From positions 17,640,440 to 17,704,439 of the forward strand of contig CM071574.1 in the NCBI GenBank assembly GCA_036426205.1: a stretch of 64,000 nt of DNA, in the 5' to 3' direction. The stretch is from Ascaphus truei. Its lineage: Eukaryota > Chordata > Amphibia > Anura > Ascaphidae. Below are positions 30,444-40,867 of the stretch, piece after piece (position 1 is the first letter of the stretch; each line of letters begins with the position of its first letter). Below the pieces are notes generated by a model. The model had not been told where the DNA came from and searched no databases. It saw nothing but the letters and a program-made list of their open reading frames with translations. A program made the translations under genes and the position numbers.

Positions 30444-33400
30444 GTACCCCCCCCTTCACGCGAGACCTCCGGGCGAACATGAGCACACCTAGAGTTGGGG
30501 GACCGGGAATTGTTGCTGAACCGTCTAGGATTGGGGTTAGAGTCGTGGTCCAGAGACTCGTGGTTAGTCCTTAGTGTACCCCCACCCCCCGGTGAGAACT
30601 GCGGCCAGACAGGACCATCCATGGGTCTTGGGGACATTGAGTTGTTCCTAAAATTCTTTAGGTGGAAAGGGCATCCGTAAACGAGCAGTTCTTTGGTGAG
30701 TACAGTTCTAGGATATGAGATTGATGGAAGAAACATCTTTGGTACATGGCTCGCCTCGCAAAATGACTTGGAAATCCAGGGCTGTGAAGAACCAGAGGGT
30801 TCCAGAGCAGAAACGGCAGGAGAACCCCTACAGGAAGCCCAGTCTTTAATAAATGAACCGGACTCTAGGATCAGCAGCCCTGATAGTTGATCGAATACAC
30901 CAGGAGGAACTTTGTAACAGAAAAAGTCTTGGCTGACCACTGCATGTTGGAATTTGCGAGGAATTTTTCCTCTAGAAGGCTCCCAGGTAATGGTTAGTAA
31001 GGGTATAGGCTGGTTGGAAGCATCTCCCGGTATTGGTATGGAAGGTGACAAGGCAAGCAGTAAACCAGGCATAGGGACCGAAATCTTGGGATACGTACAG
31101 AGTATTTCCAACTGAGAGGAAATAACAGGGGCAACCGAAAATTCCGAGGGACAAAACCATGGTTTAGCAGGAGCAGAGAAGCAAACAACAGTAGAGCTCT
31201 CCAATACTGGGAAATCTTCATTGGGAGATAATATTGTCAGTGAATCAGGAATAGTCCTTGGGATCTTTAAATCAGTAGCTTGAGAAAAAGGCAGAGCCAG
31301 GGTAGTGGTGGGAGGGAAGCTAACATCAGAAGCTGAAGTCTGTACCTCAGTGACAGGGCCCTGAGAATCAACAAGCAGCAAGTATGAACTATGAAAACTC
31401 TTAATGACAGGCACCTTAGGAGTACAAGGAGTCTTTTCCGAAACTGCAATGGCCCTAACCACAGGGGTACCTAACCTGACAAAAACATGAATTGGTGTGT
31501 TTTCTAGTGCAAAATCTCTGATCACAGGACTCCTAACCGATAGTGAGGGTGTCTGGGTTTGATTAGAGAAAAAATCAGATGTATTGATAAGTGACTTAGA
31601 AACAATTACTGAGGTTCTAGATTTGCTGGACATGTGAGAAAAAATACCCTTTAAGACAGGAGTTTTCATTTCCTCCCAGAGTAACCCCATGTTTGCTGGG
31701 GCATATTTAGACACAGTACTGAGGGACTGGGTTTCAGCAAAGGCAGGACAGCTAAATAGCTCAGATTTAAACCCCAGGACTTGTAATATATGCATGGTGA
31801 CCTCAGACAGTACTAAGGAAGTGACCACAGATATGCTGATCCCTGGAGAATTAGCCTGGACAGAGAAATCAGGGGGACCCCCAATCAGGATACTCCTTGT
31901 AGGAAGAGCTTCAGAATCAGAAGGAGAATCATTACCTCTCAGAGTCTCAAAACTAGTAAGACACAATTCAGCTAAAAGGGATACAGTGTGCAAGCTTTTT
32001 ACTAATCTATATGAAAAAGCGTCACTTTGGGGAGAAAACCGTGCGTCAGCAAACATTCCTGGGAACATAATATGAACCCCAGGAGGGACATACAGACTAC
32101 TGTATGCTTTTAACCCTAAGCTTAAAGAGGAGGAGAACTCAGACAGTACACGGGGGTGAATCATAACTGTACTGGTCTCTGAAGTAGGTATTTGGTAAGG
32201 AATGTCTGGGAAACCAGAAATTACTGCAGACTCCATAATGTGGGAACTATGCGCTGAAGCAGGGATCACCGCTATGTGGGCGACAGGCTGGTTCAGCGAA
32301 ACACCCGGGAGAAGGAACTCTGCGAGCAAGCTTAGGGAAAAACCTGACTCCTGAATACATTTATCAGGAACCAGAACTTTAGCCGAAGTCTCCGGAGACG
32401 AAACTGCGGAAACTTGAGCTGAAGCAGGGGATTTATAGCAAAGAATCTCTAGGGACTCCGTACGGTTATGGGAATCCCTCAATGCAACCTCTGCTGTCTG
32501 ACTTGTGGACTCATTCTCTGAGGCTAAAACGAAGGCATTAACTTGGAGGCAGCAAGAATTTACAGGGGTTAATGCAGACAATGCCTGAGAGTAAAACATA
32601 GGTAATCTCTCTGTATTAGGACAGACCAGGAATCTCTCCTCTGAAGCTAGGGGCGTGACCATGGCTGACAGAGAACAGGGATTTACCAAAGGAAACTCAG
32701 AGAGCTGCCCCTCAGGGGTTAATACAGAAATGACCCTGGGAACAGAACTTAGGGATTCTTTCTCTGACGGGGAAAGCGCACAGGACTGCCTAGCAGAGTT
32801 TAAAGCTGGAAAACCCTCAAGAGCTGGAGTGACAGATTCGGATTTAGAAATAGGGGAACAAAGGGACTTATTCTCTGATAGTAGAACCTTAGTGTTGGCT
32901 AGTGAAACATATGTATTCTCCAGGGGAACCTCACAGGACTGCTCGGCAGGGGTTAAAGCTGGAAAACCCTCAAGACCTAGAGAAAGGACTTCTGAGCTAG
33001 AAATAGGAGAACTAATGAACTTATTCTCTGATACAAGAACATTAGGGCTGGGTAGAGCAACATATGTATTCTCCAGGGGGACCTCACAGGACTGATCGGC
33101 AGGGGTTAACGAAAACATATCATTGGTGTCAGGGAACCCGGGCATACACTCAGGGCAAGGATCCGTGGTAGACCAGGGATACAGCCAAGCGGCAGCGAAG
33201 CTGGCGAGGGGAGGATCCTGTTCCTTTATGCAAATGTCCAATGTCATGGAAAGGATATAGAGTGTTTTTTGGGCATCAGCCAACATGAGGAGAGGGTCCT
33301 CTTTTGCTATATAAATGTCTAAAGACAAGGCCAGGGAAGAGAGTTCCTTTTGGGCGTCGTCCAATTCTAAAGGGTACACATTTTCCCAAGTTAAGGGGTA

Positions 33401-33655
33401 ACCAGGAAAGCAAATACAAGCGGCCAGCGATTGTTTTAAGTCCCGGAGGCGGTAAACCTTCATCATGAGATCATTACGGCATTTGTTTTGCAAAGGGGTT
33501 AAACCTACAAACACAATCAGATCTTCAATCAGGGGTATTATCTCACATAGAAATTGGTATTCACACTGGGACTGGTTTACAGGCTGGGACAGGCTTTCAG
33601 ACAGAAACTTACCAACCCTCACCACAGGGCGGTCCGAGTTTGTGCGGCCGAGCAT
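30062..33655 (-). CDS. About 1,197-codon open frame of the LTR element, function unknown
   Basis: I took the ATG two bases after the 5' LTR end as start; the frame is open further upstream through the LTR remnant and a microsatellite, but that part is not credible. The product is rich in Ser, Pro, Leu and Val. The first 170 residues are different in composition, with alternating hydrophobic patterns (CEIIPLIEDLIVFVGLTPLQ, DAQKELSSLALSLDIYI repeated as DAQKTLYILSMTLDICI), and look helical. Residues about 180-330 hold two to three units of roughly 50 residues with SCEVPLENTYV and LVSENK words. The rest has no recognised motif. The frame runs through the polypurine tract into the LTR, so the native stop may be lost. 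No stop in nearly 1,200 codons argues for recent coding function. It may be a captured passenger gene or a very divergent Gag. Confidence 0.55.
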   Translation of the reverse strand: MLGRTNSDRPVVRVGKFLSESLSQPVNQSQCEYQFLCEIIPLIEDLIVFVGLTPLQNKCRNDLMMKVYRLRDLKQSLAACICFPGYPLTWENVYPLELDDAQKELSSLALSLDIYIAKEDPLLMLADAQKTLYILSMTLDICIKEQDPPLASFAAAWLYPWSTTDPCPECMPGFPDTNDMFSLTPADQSCEVPLENTYVALPSPNVLVSENKFISSPISSSEVLSLGLEGFPALTPAEQSCEVPLENTYVSLANTKVLLSENKSLCSPISKSESVTPALEGFPALNSARQSCALSPSEKESLSSVPRVISVLTPEGQLSEFPLVNPCSLSAMVTPLASEERFLVCPNTERLPMFYSQALSALTPVNSCCLQVNAFVLASENESTSQTAEVALRDSHNRTESLEILCYKSPASAQVSAVSSPETSAKVLVPDKCIQESGFSLSLLAEFLLPGVSLNQPVAHIAVIPASAHSSHIMESAVISGFPDIPYQIPTSETSTVMIHPRVLSEFSSSLSLGLKAYSSLYVPPGVHIMFPGMFADARFSPQSDAFSYRLVKSLHTVSLLAELCLTSFETLRGNDSPSDSEALPTRSILIGGPPDFSVQANSPGISISVVTSLVLSEVTMHILQVLGFKSELFSCPAFAETQSLSTVSKYAPANMGLLWEEMKTPVLKGIFSHMSSKSRTSVIVSKSLINTSDFFSNQTQTPSLSVRSPVIRDFALENTPIHVFVRLGTPVVRAIAVSEKTPCTPKVPVIKSFHSSYLLLVDSQGPVTEVQTSASDVSFPPTTTLALPFSQATDLKIPRTIPDSLTILSPNEDFPVLESSTVVCFSAPAKPWFCPSEFSVAPVISSQLEILCTYPKISVPMPGLLLALSPSIPIPGDASNQPIPLLTITWEPSRGKIPRKFQHAVVSQDFFCYKVPPGVFDQLSGLLILESGSFIKDWASCRGSPAVSALEPSGSSQPWISKSFCEASHVPKMFLPSISYPRTVLTKELLVYGCPFHLKNFRNNSMSPRPMDGPVWPQFSPGGGGTLRTNHESLDHDSNPNPRRFSNNSRSPNSRCAHVRPEVSREGGGTVRNPLSSLLVALPCRRVQSWSTSPDVCCSLDSLTKAIHTPSGIYCSCAAYHCNLDLHSFIGAVPSHPPPGIGPLAFKYCLPIMLPAEHSPNWMSTVLPQALACSPMLIPGSALRPSASFKPLVLRC

Positions 33656-33657
33656 AC
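30444..33657 (-). mobile_element. Internal region of the embedded non-autonomous LTR element
   Basis: It lies between the truncated 5' LTR end (33658-33704) and the 3' LTR. It is 3,214 bp and one open frame covers all of it. No protease, reverse transcriptase, RNase H, integrase or zinc knuckle is seen. The 3' part ends with REGGGTVRN just before the polypurine tract, a phrase like those ending many vertebrate Gypsy pol frames. There is no TGG-type primer site right after the 5' LTR end: the first ATG begins two bases after it. Confidence 0.7.
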
Positions 33658-33704
33658 TGTCAGGGTTCTGCTCGCCACAAACCAGGACCGGACCGCGAGG
33701 CTGA
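33658..33704 (-). mobile_element. Remnant (47 bp) of the 5' LTR
   Basis: Exact match to 29352-29398, the outer end of the 3' LTR. The remaining about 1,045 bp of the 5' LTR are missing and replaced by a microsatellite-like sequence, so the LTR element is 5'-truncated. Confidence 0.85.
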
Positions 33705-33850
33705 CCCCCACCTCTATATACATATACACACACACACACACACTCTGCAGGGCCCACATCTGTATACAGAAACACACACTGCAGCCCCCACCTCTATACA
33801 CACACACTCAGCAGGGCCCACATCTATATACAGAAACACACAATGCAGCA
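33705..33850. repeat. Tandem repeat, about 64-bp unit with CA tracts
   Basis: Two units with CAGGGCCCACATCTRTATAC, AGAAACACACA and CCCCACCTCTATA words. Located between the LTR remnant and the hAT right part. Confidence 0.8.
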
Positions 33851-34237
33851 AGGGTTGCCACCTTCTATTGAAGGCTAACCCAGAGATAACAAAAAAAATT
33901 AGATCTTTTTATTATATATTTATTTATCTTGCCTTTGGCTGTAACCTCCCCTCCAAATTCCGTCAACATGGCTGCGCAACGTCACGTAATGCCCATTGCC
34001 ATAACAACGAGACGCTCCGTGACGTCACGCGGCATCACGTTGACATGACAACGGGATGCATTATGGCGCCGAGGCATCAGGTGATGCCACATTGTCATGG
34101 CAACATGTCACTGCCTGACGTCAGTGTCTCATTGTCATGGCAACGGGGTGCGTCATGTGATGTAATTTGTTTTTAAAAATTATCTATAAATGTGTCCCGG
34201 TTTTTCATTTTGAAAATCTGGTCACCCTAGCCATATG

Positions 34238-34419
34238 TTATTTCAGTTATGCTGAGCAAAACCCTGGCATTTGAAGAAGGAAATTTGTGGTGTCAAAAGC
34301 TTGTATTACCAACTACAGTATATACAGTATGTTGCTCAGGCAACTAAGTCCCCTTTTCTGATCTTTAACCCTACCTAGATCCTGTCCATAGGAAAGTTCA
34401 AAATGGGCTGCCAAAATGA
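34238..34419. other. Unassigned flank of the hAT insertion
   Basis: Joins 28.4 kb as the pre-insertion locus. No feature recognised. Confidence 0.3.
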
Positions 34420-34575
34420 TGTATGTATGTATATCTTTATTTATATAGTGTCCACAGTGTACTCAGCGCTTTACAAAGACAATACAGTACAGGGAATTAT
34501 AATACAATAAGCGCAACAAAGTCAGACAGTAGAAAAGGAAATCCCTGCCCCGGAGAATGTACAATCTAAGATGAA
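34420..34575 (+). repeat. Short interspersed repeat (TTTATATAG...GCGCTTTACAAAG)
   Basis: Begins with a GTAT run, then TCTTTATTTATATAGTGTCC, CAGCGCTTTACAAAGAC, and ends CCCTGCCCCGGAGAATGTAC followed by AATCTAAG. This is a widespread repeat in frog and fish genomes as I remember it. A short copy lies at 20101-20200. Confidence 0.6.
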
Positions 34576-35250
34576 TTTTGGAGATTTACAGAGACAGTAG
34601 TTGAGGGAATAAGTGCAGTAGATGGCAAACCTTGGCCGCAGTGGTTGGTAATACCAAAGAAACTACCAAAGAATCTCTGGGACATAACACCTGAGCAACC
34701 CCAAAGGTATCTCCCTAAAAGAGGATCCCCAATATGCCTTCACTGCCCCTGTCCGACAAGCTAGTGTGTAATGGGTTAACAGCATGAGGACGAGCCACTT
34801 TAAGACTACCTGGAGTCCATCAGCACCCCCCCCCCCCCCCCCTGCATGTCTGATTTAGGTAATGTGTGCAAATTTGTTAATCTCTAATCTCTGGGACATA
34901 ACACCTGAGTTGCCCCAAAGGCGTCAGCCTTTTGGCGGATGCCAAAGGGGAGCCAAATGGTGTGGTTGTTTGCTACCATTCACTGATGTTTGGTAATGTT
35001 ACAGCTGCTGTATTGCATTTTGAAACTCACAACCCTCTCATTCCCTGTACCCAAAGTTGTCAAAATAACCTGCCTATTGATTGTAAACGCCTTGAGGCAG
35101 GGCTATTTCTAACAACACATTGCAGGCCTATCAAACATCTTCTAACACAATTTGAATCCGGTCTGTAAATGTTAAATTTGCCCATAATCATATCTCTAAC
35201 TGCCCATGAAATGTTTTTAAACTGAATGTATAACCTTTATTAATTTAATG
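34576..35250. other. Unassigned, includes an L2-like tail
   Basis: ATCTCTGGGACATAACACCTGAG occurs twice (34671 and 34886 regions) as a direct repeat. Near 35075-35105 ATTGATTGTAAACGCCTTGA followed by GGCAGGGCT resembles an L2-type 3' tail. A C run lies at 34827-34842. No gene. Confidence 0.4.
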
Positions 35251-36577
35251 CACACATTTATTATTATAACTCTGGCGTTTCCTGCCTGACTCTTGTGTAA
35301 CAAAATAATTGTATTTAATTGTAGTTGTTCTCAAACTGACTAAAGTATTGTGATGCCCCTTTAAGTGGAGGAATACCTGTGTCTCACAGCCAACGACAAA
35401 GATAAGGATATTGTAAATTGTTCCTGATTTATGTTGTGTTTATGTTGACTGAGAAAGTATGTTGTAACCTGTTTTCCCAGTCTGGGAAATAAAGTCCTTT
35501 ATTTTGGTGAGAAACGATTCTGTAAACTCCTCAATGACCATACCTACAAGGCTAATCTTGCCACACTATAAACAGAAAAACATGAGCCTTTGATCGTCTG
35601 CCTGAAATGGTGTGTTTTCGATAAACTGCTATCAGTGGTTAATGTGTATTAGTGGTGTAACGCACAGACATGTCTTGATCGATAGTTGGTTTATAACCAA
35701 GTTTGAAATATATTGTAAATGTTCAACAAATTTTCCATGTATCCGTTGGTCGCACACACACACGCGCGCGCGCACACACAAACACACACACACACACACT
35801 AATTAATGGCAGTCTGTGATGCTCTGTTGCTTTCACATCATAATGTATTTTGAAAACTTGTAATCTATCAATATCTATATATTCACATAACTGCGTTTTT
35901 TCCAATGGAAATTTCATTCAAATGTCCAGATATCTCATACTAAATTGGTGATGTTCGAAACACAATTGAGAACATGTAAGTAATTGTTGGATATATGACT
36001 AGCTAATACTGTATGTTGCTGTCCTCAATAAAGATGTTACAGACAAGCTGTCAACATAGGTCCTACAGTATAATTGATTTGTTCTTTAGGCTACTGTATG
36101 TTCTCTACCATAAACTGTGCCAACCTTTGTTTAATTAACTGCATCCATATTTTTGCCCAAGCCCTGTAACATAGATCTTATGCAATCTATATGCTAAAAG
36201 ATTGAAAATATGTTGGTACTAATAGATTTACTATTGTAACATTTTACTATGTACAGTATCAGACTATGCTACAATCTCCTCTTGTCCACATCATGGACAG
36301 AACTGCTTCGATTTAATTTTTTCATTACAATGGCGTTCTCTCACTCCTCTATCCTGCCTTTTGATGCCAATGCTAGTGTATTTAATGGTGACACAGTACG
36401 TTGTGATACCCTGATGAATGTTGGGTGTGATTTATGTATTAATAAAACATATGTTTTGATATTAAAATCCTATCATTGGTGCTGGTAATCATTTCGTAAT
36501 CGAGATGAATAACTAGCTATGTACATGTAAATTACAAAGTGTGGTATCCAGTCTGCATAAGATCCAGAAAGAGAACT
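35251..36577. other. Unassigned AT-rich DNA with a CA/CG array
   Basis: A mixed (CA)n(CG)n array lies at about 35752-35799. The rest has no recognised feature. Confidence 0.4.
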
Positions 36578-36917
36578 TTAAAGCTGCAGTTCAGGCAATA
36601 TCCTGCATGTGTGTTGTTTTTAATAAATCAGTTCTGTAGTAAGAAAAAATACTTTTAGCATTTTCTGTTTAAAAAGAAAACAACTTTGAAAGACCAATTT
36701 TCTTGTATTCTATTTTAACAAGCATGCTTGTTCCTATAGCAACGATTTACATTCCCCATATTTAAAGATGTCGCCAAAGTTTGCCGATCAATAGACGGAG
36801 AACGAATTAACCGGCAGCTATGCAGTTTTTTAGGTAAGTTTTTTAAGTAAGTAGAGATTGCCCAGATAAAACTATTGAAGTTTTAAAAAAAAACGGGAGC
36901 CTGAACTGCAGCTTTAA
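36578..36917. mobile_element. 332-bp MITE with TTAA target duplication
   Basis: The element (36582-36913) starts AGCTGCAGTTCAGGC and ends GCCTGAACTGCAGCT, a perfect 15-bp inverted repeat. TTAA flanks it at 36578-36581 and 36914-36917. TTAA targets are used by Kolobok (the T2 family of Xenopus) and piggyBac. There is no coding capacity. A diverged inverted relative lies at about 39840-40026. Confidence 0.85.
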
Positions 36918-37787
36918 TTGGGAAAAAAAAGTTTTTTTATTTTTAATCATACACTGGCTTGATTTCTAAGAAACCTTTTTTTAAATGCCTAGGGTAACCA
37001 ATGGGGTTAGGAAAGAAAGTGTGCGTAATGAGACTTCATGTCTAACCTTTTCAAAATCTGCAATAATAATAAAAGTTTAAATTTAAATTTCCATGTTTTC
37101 TTGACAAGGTTGATCTTATAGTCCCTAATTAGGTTCAGACTCTTACATTTGGAGCCTAAGCAGTTGCCTGGTAAACTTTACTTTTTGCTTCCTTGGTGTG
37201 CTCTAGTTTTAATTTTATTTATTTATTTATTTTATTGCATTCAGCCCATACAGCAACTTCACCAGAAATGATCTAACGGTACCAATTGACTGATGGAAAC
37301 ATATTGCTCAGATACTTCCAGCGTTTTTTTATAATATCTCCTATCTTACTGCAAAATAACAAAATGATATATGTATGTGCATTAAATAAGAACTTAATAT
37401 TTGTTTTAATAGCAGTAATATAACTGTTTGTATAGCTATAAAAGGTATTACAGTGGCACTCCAATGGTCTAATCCAAATAAAAACATTTTTTTTTAAATT
37501 CAAACAGGATCGAACCTACATCAGACCTTTGTTAAGATACAATACTGTATATACAACTCACAGTGCAATATATTCCCACCTCGAGAACGCCAGTGACTAA
37601 AAAAGGTGCCAAACCCAGCAGGTCCATTTTTAAGCAGGAAAGGACCAACAAGCACAGAGAGATCCTGGTAAAGTAAAGGGCTCAAGTACTACAAACAGTG
37701 TAAATAAAACCTGTATAAAGGACAAGATAATTCTATGGAGTTAAAAGCAGTTTGTGTCCAAGAGGATAACATATATTCTTTATACTG
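36918..37787. other. Unassigned AT-rich DNA
   Basis: A TTTA-type short repeat lies near 37215-37240. No gene seen. A B-box-like GGTTCGATCC on the minus strand near 37506-37515 has no A box at the expected distance. Confidence 0.4.
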
Positions 37788-39212
37788 TATGTGTAGCCAG
37801 GTCCCCCTTGCCGTATTAACCTCCCTCCTGCTGGTGCGCGAGCAGCGCGTTACCAAGAGTTGCGGCCGGTTGCCAGGGACGCGATCGGGCCGGTTGCCGG
37901 GGACGCGATCGGGCCGTTGTTAAGGCCGCGATCGCGTTGCTGCGGTTCCGTCGCTTCGCGGAGCAGGGCGCCGCCATTGTGAGGGGCGTTGCGCATGCGC
38001 AAGGGCTAGGAGCACCGGGAGGACTGCAGGGAGCTCGCGCCTGCACAGTGGAGGCCCAGAAAGCCCGCGAAGCACTAGCCTATGAGAGGAGGGCTCTGTA
38101 AGAGGACTTCAAGTCCCATGAGCCTCTGGAACGGCCCCATGACGCCAGGGAGCCAATAGGGCTGGAGCAGCTGTTTGCAACATAGAGATACATTTCGCGC
38201 GCAGAGGCTACGTTAGCAGTTGGTGACAGGAGCAGCTAGGGGAAGGAGGTAGGGTGCTGGAGTCAGTGACTCCCGGCACTAGGCCAGTACTCCCCTAGGC
38301 CCCAGATAGCCCTGAGTCACCCTAGCGGAGTGTGATAAGGACAGGCCCTAGGTTAGGGACCCTGCCCCATTATCTATACGCTAGTCAGGAATCCAGCGGA
38401 TGCTGTGCTTTCCGCCGCGAGGCTTGGGCTTAAGCTTGGCCTCTAAGAGACTACTAGACTATAATTGCGGAGGCCCAGTACGGATTGACTGCGGCCTGTG
38501 AATCTCAGCCCGGTTCTCGTCAAGGTACAGACGGCAGGGAGAAGCGGTGATATTATCCACGCCGGAATTCACCCCAACTTCGGAGGACACCCCAGCGATT
38601 CCCCCGTGGTATAGCAGTACCCATGGCTGGAGCCCGGGCAGGTAACTCACCAACTCACGTGCACCAACAAGGCCTATCATCAGACATAGTGGCTGCGCAG
38701 TCACACACATATACACACACGCTGGTCTATGAGTTGGGAGTGCGAGACTTTGGGTGGGATTCACTGGACTTGGGGGTGAGATCATTGTGTTGGGACAGTA
38801 GCGTCCGCCGTGACGCATAAAGTGTGGACACCCTCCATGGTGTCCGTTAGCGTTAACATCAGGGAGACGTTGAGTCAGGTTGCCTTTAGAAAGGGACACC
38901 TGTTGTTACCTGTTGTAATTGCATGTTTCTAGGCACAGTAGTAAAAGGTATTCGTTCTTATCCAATCAGTTGTATGTGGTTATTGGGTATTGTCCTGCGA
39001 GGAACCACTCCCCCTCTTGTGGGAGCCATCGCAGGTGGAGGCGCTGCATCATTGTAATTGTATATGCTAGTATATTGCCCCAGGTTCCCCGTGGCGGAAG
39101 CTCAGCCCTCCTGTGAGCCAACAGGTAATGCACAACACCGAGTAACACTATATGTTTCCTGCACCCCCACACTGTATCTGCGATTGGGGGGGGGGGAAAC
39201 CCGTTACATATG
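37788..39212 (+). mobile_element. GC-rich solo LTR, 1.4 kb, with 4-bp target duplication
   Basis: The LTR spans 37792-39208, from TGTAGCCAGG to AACCCGTTACA. TATG flanks both sides (37788-37791, 39209-39212). Its termini resemble the 5' LTR at 976-1777. The U3-like part is CpG-rich, with repeated GGGACGCGATCGGGCCGGTT words at 37876-37918, and could be mistaken for a CpG-island promoter. Tandem and CA-rich stretches lie near 38700-38722. No internal region remains. Confidence 0.75.
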
Positions 39213-39839
39213 CTAATGGGCACAGCGAATGCATATTAAATGGAATAAAAATAATGTTGCAGTGCTGAACAATATATAAAATAATATATTATAGGACTCA
39301 GTATTGTAACTATAACACATAAATCAAAAAATAAGAATAACACTCAGCCAGAGAAACACTCAAACAAACAGGGCATGTCAATACATAAAAGCAAAAGCAA
39401 GAACCAATTTATCCTACATAGTGTAAGTTAGATTCAATTATGTTCACCAGTCGCATGGTGACAGTAACCGCAGTGGCAACTCAAGTATCAAGCATGGTGG
39501 AACACAACGCTGCTACTGGTAATGTATCGTTTAAGTGGGTTGATAAGGCGGAATCAATTAAGCAATGTAGATAAATAAGCAGATGACTTTTTCAGGTTTT
39601 TTCAAGCTGCTCCACGAATGCATGAGTTGCAATGGGATCTCCATTAATCCAAAAGCAGCCAATGCAGAGTGGGGTCCCTGTCAGTGAGCTTACAGGTTCC
39701 CGGAAGGGCTATACATTCTCTACCCTTACAGAGCAACTGTCAGACTATCAACTTACATTTTACAGTTATATATAGTGGCAGTCAAAAGATTCTGCTAAGA
39801 CAGGGCTCAAAAAGGGGTGTGCCAGAACCTGTTTCAGAA
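39213..39839. other. Unassigned AT-rich DNA
   Basis: No recognised feature. Confidence 0.35.
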
Positions 39840-40030
39840 GTGGAAGGAGTTGTGACTTTGTAAATGGTTGCTATAGAAATAAAAAAAATGCTTGTTACAT
39901 TATAATACATAAAAATGTAATTCAGAGTTGTTTTAAAAAATACTACAAGTATTTTCTCATAGTACAGAACTGATTTATTTAAAAAAAAAAAAAACATACA
40001 TGTAAGATATTGCTTGGTCTGCACCTTTAA
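39840..40030 (-). mobile_element. Diverged relative of the TTAA MITE
   Basis: The reverse complement begins TTAAAGGTGCAGACCAAGCA and carries AATAAATCAGTTCTGTACTA, AAAATACTTGTAGTATTTT and TTTCTATAGCAACCATTTAC, in the same order as in the copy at 36578. TTAA lies at 40027-40030. The other terminus has been lost. Confidence 0.65.
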
Positions 40031-40867
40031 TGCGTTGACACATAATCATGTAAATTACTGATGTAGAGTGGCAAGTAGGAAATTATTGAATCTTGATGTT
40101 TTTATCAGAATGTGGACATTTAAACATTTAAACATAGCCCCTTCAATAAGTCCACTCCGGCAAGTCATGCAGCCAAGATATTTATATCATCCAACATCCA
40201 GGCTTTAGAGGGGCCAATATTGCTTTTGGTTAAAAAATTTAAAAAAATGTTCGTATTTATCCAGTGGTCAGTCTTAACCAGTAAATCACACAGGCCTCGT
40301 TTCCTTTAAGGGGAAAAAGCAGTTCTTGTTGTGTATATTTTTCAAGTTTCAGATCCGTAGCTAAAATATGCCAGTGCCTCTTAAATGTGCCTGTAGGAGT
40401 TCGAGGGCAGAAGTATAACCAGGGAGACATAGACACATAGATTTGGGGGAAATAAACATTGGCTTTTATTTAGCCCGTAGCTTCAAAACAACAGGCAGCA
40501 TACAAATACACAAAATAGCCTATCACTTTGTAATACCCACAGTACAGTGAGTGCTCCTATTTCTGGACATTAAATTTAAAGGTGAAATATAAAATACATG
40601 AAAAGCATAATGCATTTCTTGCTATGTTTTCTAGTGGATATAACAAAGACAGATTTGCTACAGATGAATCCACATTAACTGTACGCCATGGAGAACTGTA
40701 GTCTGAATACAAATTTGCTAGGTGTACCACAGCATTATAAATCTTCTCAACTTCCCACGAAAGCACACTGACTCTGTACAGACAGGTGAAGCATCTTGTA
40801 TGGGACACTATAACAACAAAAAACAAGGCAGCGCTAATAATAATAAGACCAGCAGCCTATGATATAA
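40031..40867. other. Unassigned AT-rich DNA
   Basis: No gene or element recognised. Confidence 0.35.

Larger units (their letters stand above)
28407..34237. mobile_element. 5.8-kb hAT-type insertion with 8-bp target duplication
   Basis: The element spans 28415-34229. It starts TAGGGTGACCAG and ends CTGGTCACCCTA, a perfect 12-bp inverted repeat. The 8-mer GCCATATG is repeated exactly at 28407-28414 and 34230-34237. TAG-type ends with 8-bp duplications define hAT. No hAT transposase is visible, so it is non-autonomous. Its interior holds a purine-rich minisatellite, a GT array, an LTR element with a long ORF, and a right part with repeated CATTGTCATGGCAAC words (34090-34145). Confidence 0.9.

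Noticed and set aside
32655..33095. 146-codon plus-strand frame with repeats
   Set aside because: Antisense shadow of the repeated part of the long minus-strand frame.
33656..33775. The first 40 codons of the long minus-strand frame
   Set aside because: They translate the LTR remnant and a CA/TA microsatellite; the ATG just after the LTR end is a better start.
37496..37530. tRNA/SINE B-box-like GGTTCGATCC on the minus strand
   Set aside because: No A box at the right distance and no cloverleaf; probably chance.
37856..38420. CpG-island-like sequence suggesting a host gene promoter
   Set aside because: It lies wholly inside an LTR bounded by TGTAGCC...GTTACA and a TATG duplication, and no exon follows.
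38459..38899. 146-codon minus-strand frame
   Set aside because: Lies inside the GC-rich solo LTR, has no recognised domain and is explained by base composition.
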